DNA of 64,000 nucleotides from Sphagnum magellanicum (Eukaryota; Streptophyta; Sphagnopsida; Sphagnales; Sphagnaceae), in contig CM038908.1 of NCBI GenBank assembly GCA_021904315.1, forward strand, positions 20,170,501-20,234,500. The letters are read 5' to 3'. Both the position numbers and the translations under genes were made by a program. Under the pieces are notes generated by a model. It saw only the letters and a list, made by a program, of their open reading frames with translations, searched no databases and was not told the origin of the DNA. The stretch's first letter is position 1. Every line of letters starts with the position of its first letter. This document shows, one piece after another, positions 51,219 to 61,957 of this stretch.

Positions 51219-53972
51219 ATGGCCCCAAATACCTCGACGATAGTACGGCAAATTTATACCCAGAGCCAGCTTGTTGGAGCAGCACTCATGGTGTTGCAAA
51301 CCTGGAGAACTGTTTCTGCAAGGCACGAGCCTCAGAAACCCATCAGAGTCTTAGCGAACGGAGCCGGATCTGTAACGAGTGCACCATGCTCACCAGATCC
51401 GGGGATCTTTCAGGTATTCGACGACGAGATTATTCCCGCCACAGGCCTGTTGCTGAGCCTCTTCTTCCAATTGTTAATGCTCATCACTGGCTGGCTCAGG
51501 CAGCGAGCCTCGAAAGCAAGCGCATTTGCTTGGGCAGCTTACGTATCAGCCGATATTTTGGCCTTCTTCTTGCTTGGGCTACTGACAAGAACCGAATCCC
51601 GTACTGGAGTCTATGGGCTCTGGAGCGCACTCCTCATATACCACTTGGGTGGTCCTGACAACTTCACAGCCTACGAGAGAGCAGACAGTGAGCTCTGGAT
51701 GCGACACCTGCTGAGTTTGCTCCAGCAAGTGGCCACGGCCGCGTACATCATCGCTGTGAACACAAGAGGCTGGTTGCTGATACCTACTCTCATAGTCTTC
51801 GTAATCGGAGTTACTCGATACTGGGAGCGGAACTCGGCGCTCAGACACAGCAGCAGGACGGGAATCAACAAAGCCATGTCGCCAATCTACCTCTACATGA
51901 TGAATTTACAACTACGTCGAGGAAGAGGACCCCATGGGACCGATATGCTGGAGTTTCTGCTCGCTGGTGGCGCAGAATGGATGCAGAAAGTTCGTTCAGG
52001 GCAAGATCCCGAGCATGATCCAAACGTGGTTACGACTGGGGAGATAGAGCGCGAGTTGGAGTTTAGTACCCCTGATTTGACGGATTGGGCAATTCGCTTG
52101 ACTGTGGCTAGCGCTTCGGCCACTGCTTACTTGCGTAGAGTGGTTTCCCTGGCCAGAGCCGAGCAGTTCCAGCATGTCGCGCCAATGAGGAACCTATGGT
52201 TTGATAGGCATCTCCAAGACAAGGGGAAGTGGCTTCCTTACATTCACATGGAGCAAAACTTTCTATATAATCTCCTGTACGCGAAGCCCGTAGACTTGGA
52301 GCGGCACCTCTTGTCGATGTTATTAAGAATGTTCTCGAGCTTTGCCCTTGTCGCCGCCTTGCTCATCACCTTCTGGCGTGCGAGCAAGGAGACTTGGGAC
52401 GGGCACGCGAGTTTCAAAGTAACTACTTACATTGTCCTCGCAGTGGGCTCCTTTGTCGAGGTCGTGTACTTCATCCGCCTTGTCTTTAGCAAAGGTGCTG
52501 TGGTTGCCATGTTGGTCGCTCAAGTGCGAACTCAACGTCGACTTAGAGCTGTTCGTTCTCGAGTAGGAAAATTCTTCCTTGCAGCAGATCTTTCGATAAA
52601 CAGGTTTGTTTGCGAGAAGGCCATGCGCATCACCATGTGTCTCGAAGATAACATCCTCACACCGAAAATTCTTTATGTTCCGCCGTCCAGTCGGAACTTC
52701 CTAGTCGGGATACCATTACCATGCGCAATTCTCCTCTGGATGCTCATGGTCTTCCCCCGTCTGTTTTACAAGCTCGCAGTCATCTGCCTGGACCAAACGG
52801 AGATTAATCTTGGGCCAGGTACAGATAGGGGCTGGGAAATGTTATCATGGACTTTCCGGGAGGATTGTGATATAGAGACCGAGTTTAGCAAGATTCAAGG
52901 CAGCCAAGACGAAGCTGTGGCCGCGATCTTTGAGCCTCTTCTCCAAATCACACAAGCAAAAGGGAATAGGCAATCAGAGCCTGCAAGCGTCCCCAGTGCG
53001 TTCCCGGTATACTCCAAAGCTTGCCTGCACACAGTAATATCCTTCTACAATTCAGACTGGGAGCATGTGCTCATCATCTTTTGGTTAGCGACCCTCAAGG
53101 TTCTTAGAATCGAGAACTACGAAACTAGTGATCACAATAGTCATCACTCCAGCTGCTTGAATGGGTCGAACAACTCTCAACGTGATGTTGACGCCAACAC
53201 CCATGTTGAGTCCCGACTGCCTGAAGATTCAAACGACCACGAACTTGACCTAGATCCCGATACAGCAGGAATCGAGTTATCAACTGTTCAAGGCGACAAC
53301 TTAAACCAAAGAAACACAGGTAATATGGAAGTGATTTCCGATCCGAATATTATGAACCTAAATCTTGGCGATGACAATTCTGGTGATCCAGGATCCGAGA
53401 GAACTGATGACATGAATTGTGATCATGATCCAGGATCAACCCAATCTGTGACGACGAACTCCGAGGTAGCAGATCGGACTAAGACAGTGTGGCAAATGCT
53501 ATACGTGAACCGTCTGCTCACGGTTTGTCCCCAACTTCTACCTACCCAGCTAGACGTAACGAAGGAGCTAGTGAAAAGGAACTTGGCGCAAGCTGAGGCG
53601 GACATCAAGGATCCATCGAGATGGCTAGAGAGAACGAGACAGGAGGTGTCTCAGCTAGGAGAGGCGATCCATCTGCGATGGCGATTGGGAAATGGAACCG
53701 AGGTAGAAGGTTTCGAATTGAGGGGTTACTTGAGCAACCGAGCTCAGTTTAGCGATTGCCGGTGGGCCAGCAACCATCTAGCAGTGTTGCTTCTGAAGAT
53801 GGATGCGGCGAAGAGATGGGAAGTGTTGAGGACGTCGGCTTGCTGGTTCATTGCGTGTTTAGCTCAAGCCAACAAGGTGGAGGAGCATTGTGCAAGGCTT
53901 AGGGATGGTGGCGAGCTCCTCACCACACTATGGATTCTCTCTAGCGACTTGGGAGGTGGAGCACAATATTAA
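51219..53972 (+). CDS. DUF4220/DUF594 plant membrane protein, intronless
   Basis: The 917-aa frame belongs to the plant DUF4220-DUF594 family, whose biochemical role is not established. An N-terminal membrane region has hydrophobic helices at about residues 73-92, 102-122, 131-147, 163-180 and 184-200, including the family words LWSALLIYHLGGPDNFTAY and ELWMRHLLSLLQQ and TRYWERNSALRHSS. Further helices are near 365-385, 397-420 and 495-522. Residues about 640-770 form an acidic, Asn/Asp-rich linker that looks disordered. The C-terminal DUF594 block (about 845-905) reads NHLAVLLLKMDAAKRWEVL and ARLRDGGELLTTLWIL. Members are commonly single-exon, so absence of introns is not odd. ATG 51219 is the first Met; GC content and codon use are higher than the surrounding AT-rich DNA. 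Identification of family secure, function unknown. Confidence 0.92.
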   Translation: MAPNTSTIVRQIYTQSQLVGAALMVLQTWRTVSARHEPQKPIRVLANGAGSVTSAPCSPDPGIFQVFDDEIIPATGLLLSLFFQLLMLITGWLRQRASKASAFAWAAYVSADILAFFLLGLLTRTESRTGVYGLWSALLIYHLGGPDNFTAYERADSELWMRHLLSLLQQVATAAYIIAVNTRGWLLIPTLIVFVIGVTRYWERNSALRHSSRTGINKAMSPIYLYMMNLQLRRGRGPHGTDMLEFLLAGGAEWMQKVRSGQDPEHDPNVVTTGEIERELEFSTPDLTDWAIRLTVASASATAYLRRVVSLARAEQFQHVAPMRNLWFDRHLQDKGKWLPYIHMEQNFLYNLLYAKPVDLERHLLSMLLRMFSSFALVAALLITFWRASKETWDGHASFKVTTYIVLAVGSFVEVVYFIRLVFSKGAVVAMLVAQVRTQRRLRAVRSRVGKFFLAADLSINRFVCEKAMRITMCLEDNILTPKILYVPPSSRNFLVGIPLPCAILLWMLMVFPRLFYKLAVICLDQTEINLGPGTDRGWEMLSWTFREDCDIETEFSKIQGSQDEAVAAIFEPLLQITQAKGNRQSEPASVPSAFPVYSKACLHTVISFYNSDWEHVLIIFWLATLKVLRIENYETSDHNSHHSSCLNGSNNSQRDVDANTHVESRLPEDSNDHELDLDPDTAGIELSTVQGDNLNQRNTGNMEVISDPNIMNLNLGDDNSGDPGSERTDDMNCDHDPGSTQSVTTNSEVADRTKTVWQMLYVNRLLTVCPQLLPTQLDVTKELVKRNLAQAEADIKDPSRWLERTRQEVSQLGEAIHLRWRLGNGTEVEGFELRGYLSNRAQFSDCRWASNHLAVLLLKMDAAKRWEVLRTSACWFIACLAQANKVEEHCARLRDGGELLTTLWILSSDLGGGAQY

Positions 53973-56900
53973 ATTGAGTTCACATCATGTACATAGCTAA
54001 TTGCAGCAGACTAGTTCTTTGTATGTAATATAATTGTAGCTTTAATTCAGAGCTTCGCAATCAACCAGTTCAAGCTCCAACTTCTTTGAAGAAGTGTTGA
54101 ACACATAGTTATGACCATCGAATTGTTGCAAGCTGAAACAACGCCGGTTATCCGGCAGTGATCATGATTTCAAAACACTTCTAAAGCTCTACCACTCCTT
54201 CTTCCACAGGATTGCAAAATCACACCTTGTATATCACGGTCCTGACGCGTTGAAAAACAGACCCACAGAGTGAATTGATGCGGGATTGATGCTAACTGAT
54301 GAGCTTGCTAGAGCGTTTTGCTTTATCGTCAGATTGCACAGAGTGCCCTTTGGAGCAGTTTGCTCATTGCCACTGCTTTTGGTAATTGTTGGTTTGCTTT
54401 TTGCAATCTTTATTGTAGTTTCCTAATGCCGACTAGATGGCCCACCGCATGACAGAACTTGCGTGGCAGACATGACTACAAAAAAATGCGACCTCTCTCA
54501 AATCCATGTAGAAATTTGGTAAAAATAATTCAAACTTTTGTTTTTTTGAAATTTGACGATTTTTACACTGACCTTACCTGTTGTATAAATAAAATTTTAC
54601 CCTTACATTGAAGGGGGAGCTTGTAAACAAATTTCATCTACAATTGCATGGCATTGAGTAAATGTTTTTGGCAAGGTAAGTGTATATATTATATTTCCTT
54701 AGATATTGAAGTTATCCATAAAGTAAGGAAAACACAGCACCACAACCCTGAGTTTGATTGTACAGGGGTGAGATTTTTAAAAAAACTGAAAAAAATACAT
54801 TAGCATTCAATGGGGGTTGAAACTTAGAAAACCATCAATTTTGATGGTAGTGTAAACCGGCCCATCACCAATCGCTTGCCTATGACCGAACATTTTGGCA
54901 AATCTTTCTCAATTTTTCTCCATTTTGTGTGATTTAAAATGTTATAAGAGCGCCTTTTCAAGCTTTACAAATCATCATTGAAATGCAAAGCCAAAGGACC
55001 AGTCAAAAAAGAGCAATAAAGAAAAAATGTGTTTTCAAATTGCAAAATGTGCTTTTTTTCATTCTTTTCCATTTTGATTCTTCCTATTTTCAAACCTCAT
55101 AACTTTCTTCTTTCTTATTAATGTTAAACAATTTAAAGTGCTATAGGAACACCACCTAAAGTTCTACAAATCATCTATCAACTCTAATAGCAACATTGCA
55201 ACATACAAAGAATTTTTTTTGTGTTTGGGAATCGGCATTTGTAACATTTGGTGATAAATTATTTTTTTGAATTTTTGAACCCCTTTGCTTTGGGGGCTCG
55301 TAACTTTATCAATTATATTATGTTTTTGATGATTTTCAATGCACCAAATGTGCCAAAAGTAGGAGTTCAAGTTTTGTTGGAACACAAAAAGAATGAAGGC
55401 CTCCCTTTGGATCTAGCTTGCCCTGAGTGCTTAAATGTTCAGTCATTGAATAATTTACTTGAATTGAGTTACATATGTATTTCTTTTTTCTTTGAGCATC
55501 ACCACTATTACTACATATGTTTTCATTATTCCTACTAGTACAATTATTATAATTATTCTTGAACCTTGTGCATTAAATGTTGAATTTCAACATTTCATAT
55601 TGAGATTTAATACAATTCCCTTTGCAAATATCACTAGAAGAGGGGATAGGGGATGAAAGGAGGCCCAAAGATAAGGTGAAAACATGGTGACTTTATCAAT
55701 AATTTTATTAATAATGCTTGTTTGTAAATCATATTAATTGATGAAATTTTAACAAACTTTATTCAACAAAACACTAAGCCAAGGAGGAAAGGAAGAACAA
55801 AGAGAGAAGATAGTCCGAGCCAAAATCGCAAAAACCCAAAGGGGGTCACAAAGGGGTAGAAGAACAAATTATGTTCCAAAGCTCCCACTAGTTGCAAGAA
55901 GCATAGAAAGAACTTAATAGAGGATGAAAAACTTGAAAGAACAATCAGCCCATAGAAGCCTTCCCTTGCAATGATGGCACACTTCAAAATAGAAGTGTTT
56001 GCGTTCTCTACAATTTTATCAACATTTTCTACCTATAAAAAACACATAGAACCACAAGAGAAAGGCCACCAATGCCTTTTGCTAACCACACCATGCTTGT
56101 ACATTGGTGAAAAATATTGTTCATTTGTTGGTGTAGGCACCCAAAAATCTTTATTGCAAAAGGAAGAAATGTGTTTATTAGGTGCTAATCATGGTAAAGT
56201 CTTTCTTTTGCTTAATCTACATAGTTGTACCTCCACAAGAAGGGAGGAAAAGGCACCATTGCAAGAATAATAAGAAAATATGCCAAATAAGCACATCAAA
56301 ACATTCACAAGCCAAATGATCAAACGGAAGCTTAAAAAATAATTGTACCTCCCACCTCAAAGCTAAAGGATGTGTGCACACAACTGAAGATGAGGAAGAC
56401 CCAAATGGAAGGCTTTGAAGGGGTCCAAAGTTGAAATCAGTGCCCAACCTAAAGGCGAGGGAAAAAGGGCAAGAAAACAATCAAAGGGACATTGTTCACC
56501 AAATGAGAAAATAATTTGAAATACTTGGCAATGCTTAGTGACAAGCCATGTTATGCTACAAAGAAAAAAGCTCCATATCCAAAGCATGGGACATCATGCT
56601 AAGTGGGAAGCACCATAAAAAAAAGACCCCGAAACTGAATCCTACACCTTCAATGGGTAAGAAGATGAAATAGACCAACACATAGGAATGTGCCATGTAA
56701 GCAAACCAAAGGCCTAAAAAAGGGACTACCAAGGCCGGGTGGGGACCACAATCTAGGCTAAAAGAAACAAACTAAGATTTTAAAATCAATATCAAAATTG
56801 ATATGAAAACCTAGATGCACCTTGTATTAATGTCTCTTTTGCCATTGACCCCAACTTGACATTGAAACCCATCTTCTACACCTCCAACCTTCCAACAATT

Positions 56901-57233
56901 TCCCTTATTAAACAAAAGAACACAAGGAATGATTTTATCACCCCTTTTTGGAAAACTTGAACATTAGCAATCAAAATCTTTAAGGGGTTTTTAAAGCACC
57001 TCCATCTTTCCTTAGATTGTTATTAGAACTAGCAATGGCACCTATAGTGTACATGAATGGGGGCCCCACCCAAAATAAAAACCAATAGAATCCAAAAGTT
57101 GCCCATGTAGTCTAGCTATGGCAATTCCATTATCACACCTTCTATTATTGTTGTCATCACTAGATACTTTTTCAAAATATAATGTACAAAAGTTGCCAAG
57201 GTATTAATTTACCATTCCATTCCATGATTTTTT
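53973..57233. other. AT-rich stretch without supportable gene
   Basis: The beginning is probably the DUF4220 3' UTR. The segment 55090-55190 (AAACAATTTAAAGTGCTATA, then CACCTAAAGTTCTACAAATC) is a single diverged unit related to the 187-bp array at 59345-59955. Frames on the - strand between 55760 and 56590 are interrupted and match no family I recognise. Confidence 0.4.
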
Positions 57234-57560
57234 CATTATAAGAAAATGTGGTTTAGAAGGTCCAAGTTGATAGAAATGTCTACATTGACTAAAGGAGATA
57301 GCCATTTTGACAAAATGTTTGGGCCATGAAAAACATGAGTTACTTTGATTGAAACAATCGACTACAACGACCTTTTTGATAATGAGACAAACCAAATATT
57401 TAATAAAAAGGGACAAGGGTCCATTAAGATGACCAACATTTAGTCAAATAAATTATATTCAATAATTAGGGCTTACTCAAATTGATCATTTTGATTTTAA
57501 ATTTAATCAAATCAGCCATACTAATTTGATTACTTATTTATAAGTTTGTGTGACTTAAGG
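57234..57560 (+). mobile_element. Third copy of the CACTA-like element family, left part
   Basis: It starts CATTATAAGAAAATGTGG, one base off CACTATAAG, and follows the 7997 copy with TCCAAGTTGATAGAAATG, ACATTGACTAAAGG, GCCATTTTGA, TTTGGGCCATGAAAA and GCCATACTAATTTGAT. The AT-rich TTAATAAT sequence to about 58400 probably still belongs to it, as in the 47 kb copy; the right end was not found. Confidence 0.45.
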
Positions 57561-59344
57561 TGTATACCTAATTTAAGTTCAAAATTAGGTTATTAAATTA
57601 GGCATACTACATTTAATAAGTACCTATAACATTTAATAGGCCACCTGCATGTTACCTTTAACCACGTGTAAATACTTAGGCTTAGTATGTTAATTAGCTA
57701 ATTAATAATTGATAATAATAGTAAATTAACAACAATTATATGTAATAATAAATATTAAATAATTATTAGCTAATGGTAAATGATCAATAATAAATATGAA
57801 ATCATTAGCCATTAATATTGAACAATATTAGAAAACCCATTTTTTCAACCATAATATTTTCAACTACATGTCATTTTCAATTATGTTTCAATTGCAAAAA
57901 AAATATTATTTAATTAAATAATTCAGTACTACTTAGCAAGTTGAAACATTAGTGTTTTTAGCAAATAGTGAAAACTCAAATTTCAACTGAAAGGATAGTC
58001 ATGGAATATTCTAGGAATATATTATTATATATTATGTTAAAATTATAAACTATTATCAATATTCATAATATTATCAACCATTATTCACATTAATAAAATT
58101 ATATTTTATAAAAAATTTACTTCATATAACTAATATTCAATTATAAATATGATTTATATTAACTATAATGTATATTAATATTATAATTGATTATAATTGA
58201 TTAGATTTTTATGTATTAACGTTTATGAATATTTATTTATAAATATCAAATTTATGTATTAAATTTTAAATTTTAATAATAAAATTATTTTATTGTAATT
58301 TAGGTCTTTATATATAGTTAATTATATATACTAATTTTCACAAATGATGATTTTTTTAAAAAAATTACACATTCAACAAAATATTTATCATTGATTTTAA
58401 ATGACATTCTTGGGATTCATGGTTCAATATTTAAAATATTTAATAGATTTTTTTATTGTTTAGGTATCCTTAGGATTAAGTGATAAAATACAAACTTCTT
58501 TATTGCCCTTCCAAGTTATTTCTATGTTTTCTTTAAGAGAAGGTGTATTACCCATATTTAAATTTGCTCCTCTTAAAAGGGGGAAAGCACACTAAGATGG
58601 AACAAAAATGGCACATCATGAAAGTCCATTTTGAGACTAAAATATATTACAAAAGCAAAAAAGTAAAATATCTTGAATCAAATCAACCATGTAGCAAGCT
58701 ATCATAAGATATTTGTCATAAAAACTTAAACATTTTTAGCTTAGCTTATCATAATCTTATATTTAAAGGATGAACATCTAAACTATTGATTTCAAAAAAT
58801 TAAGGACTTCTTTCAAAAGTTTTGATGAACATTTCAAAATTTGATTATCAACATTTTTTCAAATTGTATTCCTTAATATCAATGTCATGACCCCATATCA
58901 TCATTGAATCGTTTATTCATTAAAAGACATTAAATATTAAGTATATTATTTGAAATTTTTAATTAATAAAATTATATTTAATATTTAGAAAGATAATATA
59001 TAATAATATATAATATAAATATTATAAGGTATTATTATAAATATTTAATGATGATGCTAATAGGTTTTTTAATTTGATAATAGATATTTTTATGTTTAAT
59101 ATTTAGTGTAGCTAATAGGTGGATTAGGTTGGTATAACATAACCAATGGGTAGGGTAAACACGCTTGTCACCAAACCCTTACTGTTTTTTTGAAATCTTT
59201 TTTTCTTTCAAAAAACATTTCATGACCATAGGTGAACCAAATGAAAATTTACAATACTTCTTGGAACTCTGAAAACAAAGAAGCAAGAAAAGGGTGAACT
59301 TGTTCAAAGAGAAAATAAATATTTAGACCCCCTTACTTTTAAAT
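57561..59344. other. Very AT-rich stretch
   Basis: Dominated by TAATAATTA and ATATTA words; no gene, RNA or ordered array seen. Confidence 0.45.
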
Positions 59345-59955
59345 TTCATATCTTCCTCATTTCTTATTTGTTTTAAACAATTTAAAAAACTATGGAAATG
59401 CCATCTAAAGCTTTATAAAACCTTTTTGATGTGCAAAGACAATAGAATGACGTCCAAAGATCTTAAGCTTTAGAATGCAAACTGGTCATATGTGCCAACC
59501 CACATGCCCATGACCCCCTTCACTTGGAAAAGGCATATTTTGTTCATTCCTTCATTGATTTGAGTAATTTTTACTGCATTAGATGTGTCATTTGAAGCTT
59601 TAAAAAACCTCTTTGATGTGTAAAGATAATAAAATGACTTCTTAAGATCTTAAGTTTTAAAATGCAAACTAGTCGTATGTGTCAACTTACATGCCCATGA
59701 CCCCCTTCACTTGGAGAAGACATATTTTGCTCATTCTTTCATTGATTTGAATAATTTTTATTGCATTGGATGTGGTATTTGAAGCTTTATAAAACCTCTT
59801 TGAAGTGTAAAGATAAAAAATTAATGTCCAAAAACCTTAAACTCCAAAATGCAAACTAGTCATATGTGCCAACCCACATGCCCATGACCCCCTTCATTTG
59901 GAAAAGGCATATCTTGTTCATTTTTTCATCAATTTGAATAATTTTTGTTACATTC
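59345..59955 (+). repeat. 187-bp tandem array, about three units
   Basis: CATGCCCATGACCCCCTTCA occurs at 59503, 59690 and 59877, an exact period of 187. Each unit also has CATTGATTTGARTAATTTTT, GAAGCTTTAWAAAACCTCTT and AATGCAAACTRGTCRTATGT. No frame runs through the units. A lone relative lies at 55090-55190. Confidence 0.9.
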
Positions 59956-59958
59956 GTT

Positions 59959-60480
59959 CACTACTAAAATTTTTGGGTTTTGCAACTATCGCTTGCAACT
60001 AAAATTTAGTTGCATGTGACACATGCAACTGCAAATTTTTGTAGTTGCCTAAAACAAGTTACACATGACATGTAGTAACCACTTATTTAATAGGGTTTAA
60101 TTATTATCTACCTACTTAGGCACCATGTGTCAACATCTTATTAGCCATAAATTGGATGATTTAGATTTCATTAATTAATAGGTGGGCCTTGATTGCCACA
60201 TGTCATCATATAATTGGTGTTAAAATATTGAACACATGTTAAATGGTCAATGAATGTTCCATGATGTGCCGCGTGTCATCACCTTAGTGGCAAAAAAATT
60301 AAAATGATTGAGATTAATCCAATGAATTTTTAATTTTGAGAACAAAAAAAAGTTAAATAATGTCACGTGTCTACAAGTTAGTTGTCTAATTTTTAAACAT
60401 GTGTCATATTTTGATTAGTTGCATGTAGTTGCAAAAAAAGTTACACATAAGGTGCAACTACATTTGGATTGGTATGTATA
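59959..60480 (+). mobile_element. Possible CACTA-ended foldback element
   Basis: It starts CACTACTAAAATTTTTGGG and contains short hairpins such as AGTTGCAACT-type words (GCAACTAAAATTTAGTTGC is a perfect inverted repeat at about 59995-60013) and several ACACATGTCAT words. No matching right end was identified, so the end coordinate is a guess. Confidence 0.3.
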
Positions 60481-60895
60481 TATGAACATATATATTAACA
60501 CCGTATATACATGTTGCATACGTAGTGTATGTAAGTAGGTTGAAAAATAGCTAGGCTTAGGTTATATAAATAGGTTTAAAATAATCTAATTTTATTTTTT
60601 GGTTTGACCATTTCAGAAAGGTCAAGTTTTTTTCATTCACTCATTCCAAATGGCACTCGATATTTGGTTTCAACATAACTATTGCTCCTACTTATATACT
60701 GAGCCAAATAGAATTGGAAGCCAAAGGATATGGGTTAAAACATTCCATTGCAAACTTCATGAACCAACCTAGTTGCACATTAGATCAGGCCTCATAAAAT
60801 TTGGCATTCTATTTTTAGATGCCAAATTTGCCAAAAATAAAAACTCAAAGTTGCCAAAATTAAGTGGTTGTCTTTATGTCTGAGTTTATGACTTA
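60481..60895. other. Non-coding stretch
   Basis: Nothing recognisable apart from AT-rich sequence. Confidence 0.4.
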
Positions 60896-60923
60896 GCGGC
60901 TAGCGGCTATTCAATAGCCACTA
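60896..60923 (+). repeat. 28-bp direct repeat, left copy
   Basis: GCGGCTAGCGGCTATTCAAT followed by AGCCACTA, identical to 61856-61883, 960 bp apart. The motif itself folds (GGCTAT-TCA-ATAGCC). Confidence 0.9.
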
Positions 60924-61170
60924 GCATTGCAGATCCTAGTGCACACAGCTCTAGTAGCTTTTAATAGTTTCTCAACTGCATGAGCAACTTGTGGAAATAT
61001 TATCTATATGATCAGCAGCTCGAGATCCAGAGATATATACAAAGCAGTACTGAATGTGCATGATCAGTAGGCCGACAGAAGACAACAAATCCTATGAATG
61101 AAGAATTATGTGTCAAGGGGCCGATCTAAGGAAGAGATTTTTTTAATTACAAAGTAGCTTCGAGACCACC

Positions 61171-61476
61171 TTACTTGTAGTAGCGAGAGGACGTTGAAGA
61201 ATAGGAACTCCTATTAGAAGCTGATGATGCGCATGCTGCAACGGTAATAACATCAGTGCAACTTGCATCGTTCATACAGGATTTCACAGGATCATGATCA
61301 ACCTCCTCGAGTACTTGCAGCTAGACGTATCCGGCATCATGAGTTATAGCAGCTACGTCAACTTCCGTGATGACATCAATGCTTCTAATTTCCTCCATTG
61401 TTGCAGCTTGGGCCTTCGACTCAGCATCAACGACTTGATCAGATCAGTTTGAAGACGTAGACATCGATTCCATCAT
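61171..61476 (-). pseudogene. Decayed small reading frame of unknown family
   Basis: On the - strand a frame from ATG 61476 to TAA 61171 (102 codons) reads like biased coding sequence: MMESMSTSSN, then two in-frame stops, then segments such as AESKAQAATMEEIRSIDVIT and DPVKSCMNDASCTDVITVAA, ending SSYSSTSSRYYK. The composition (Ala, Ser, Val, Asp) and few cysteines resemble a small soluble plant protein, but I recognise no domain. The stops are TGA and TAG. It lies inside the unit bounded by the 28-bp direct repeats. It may be chance. Confidence 0.3.
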
Positions 61477-61855
61477 TATTTGAATCCCGCGAATTGTTGC
61501 ACTAAAATCTAAATCTCTAGATCACGATTGAGGTAAGTCTTACAGATCTACAAATTTCCCTTATCTTCAAAGCTTCAAGTACTAAAACATCAGCAAACAT
61601 CAGTGCTCATGCATGTACATAAAGCTCCTATCAATCTTGAAAGTTTTAGATCACTCTCGAGAATCACAAAAGAGAAAAAACAAGCAGAAAAAAAAACAAT
61701 AACAACAACATCAACAATAACAACTCTTGTTCTAGAATTAAACCATGCACTAGATCATGAGAGAGGAAGGAAGGTAGAATGAAGAGGTGGAAGAAGCTCC
61801 TTGCTAGATATACACAGAGGATTGTGATGCTTTGAGAAGAAAACTAGTTGTGTAG

Positions 61856-61883
61856 GCGGCTAGCGGCTATTCAATAGCCACTA
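61856..61883 (+). repeat. 28-bp direct repeat, right copy
   Basis: Identical to 60896-60923. It runs directly into a perfect 22-bp palindrome at 61879-61900 and lies about 75 bp before the hAT transposase frame. Confidence 0.9.
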
Positions 61884-61900
61884 TTGTGGCCACAATAGTG
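61879..61900. repeat. Perfect 22-bp palindrome
   Basis: CACTATTGTGG is followed at once by its exact complement CCACAATAGTG. Together with the adjoining GGCTAT/ATAGCC stem it makes two hairpins side by side just upstream of the transposase frame; it may be a subterminal region of the hAT element. Confidence 0.9.
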
Positions 61901-61957
61901 CGAGCAACATAGGAGTTTTGATCAGTTTCAACCACCAACCTGTCATTTTTGGGTATC

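Noticed and set aside
55763..56587. Hydrophobic, aromatic-rich frames on the - strand
   Set aside because: Interrupted frames without recognisable motifs; composition is explained by AG-rich sequence on the + strand.
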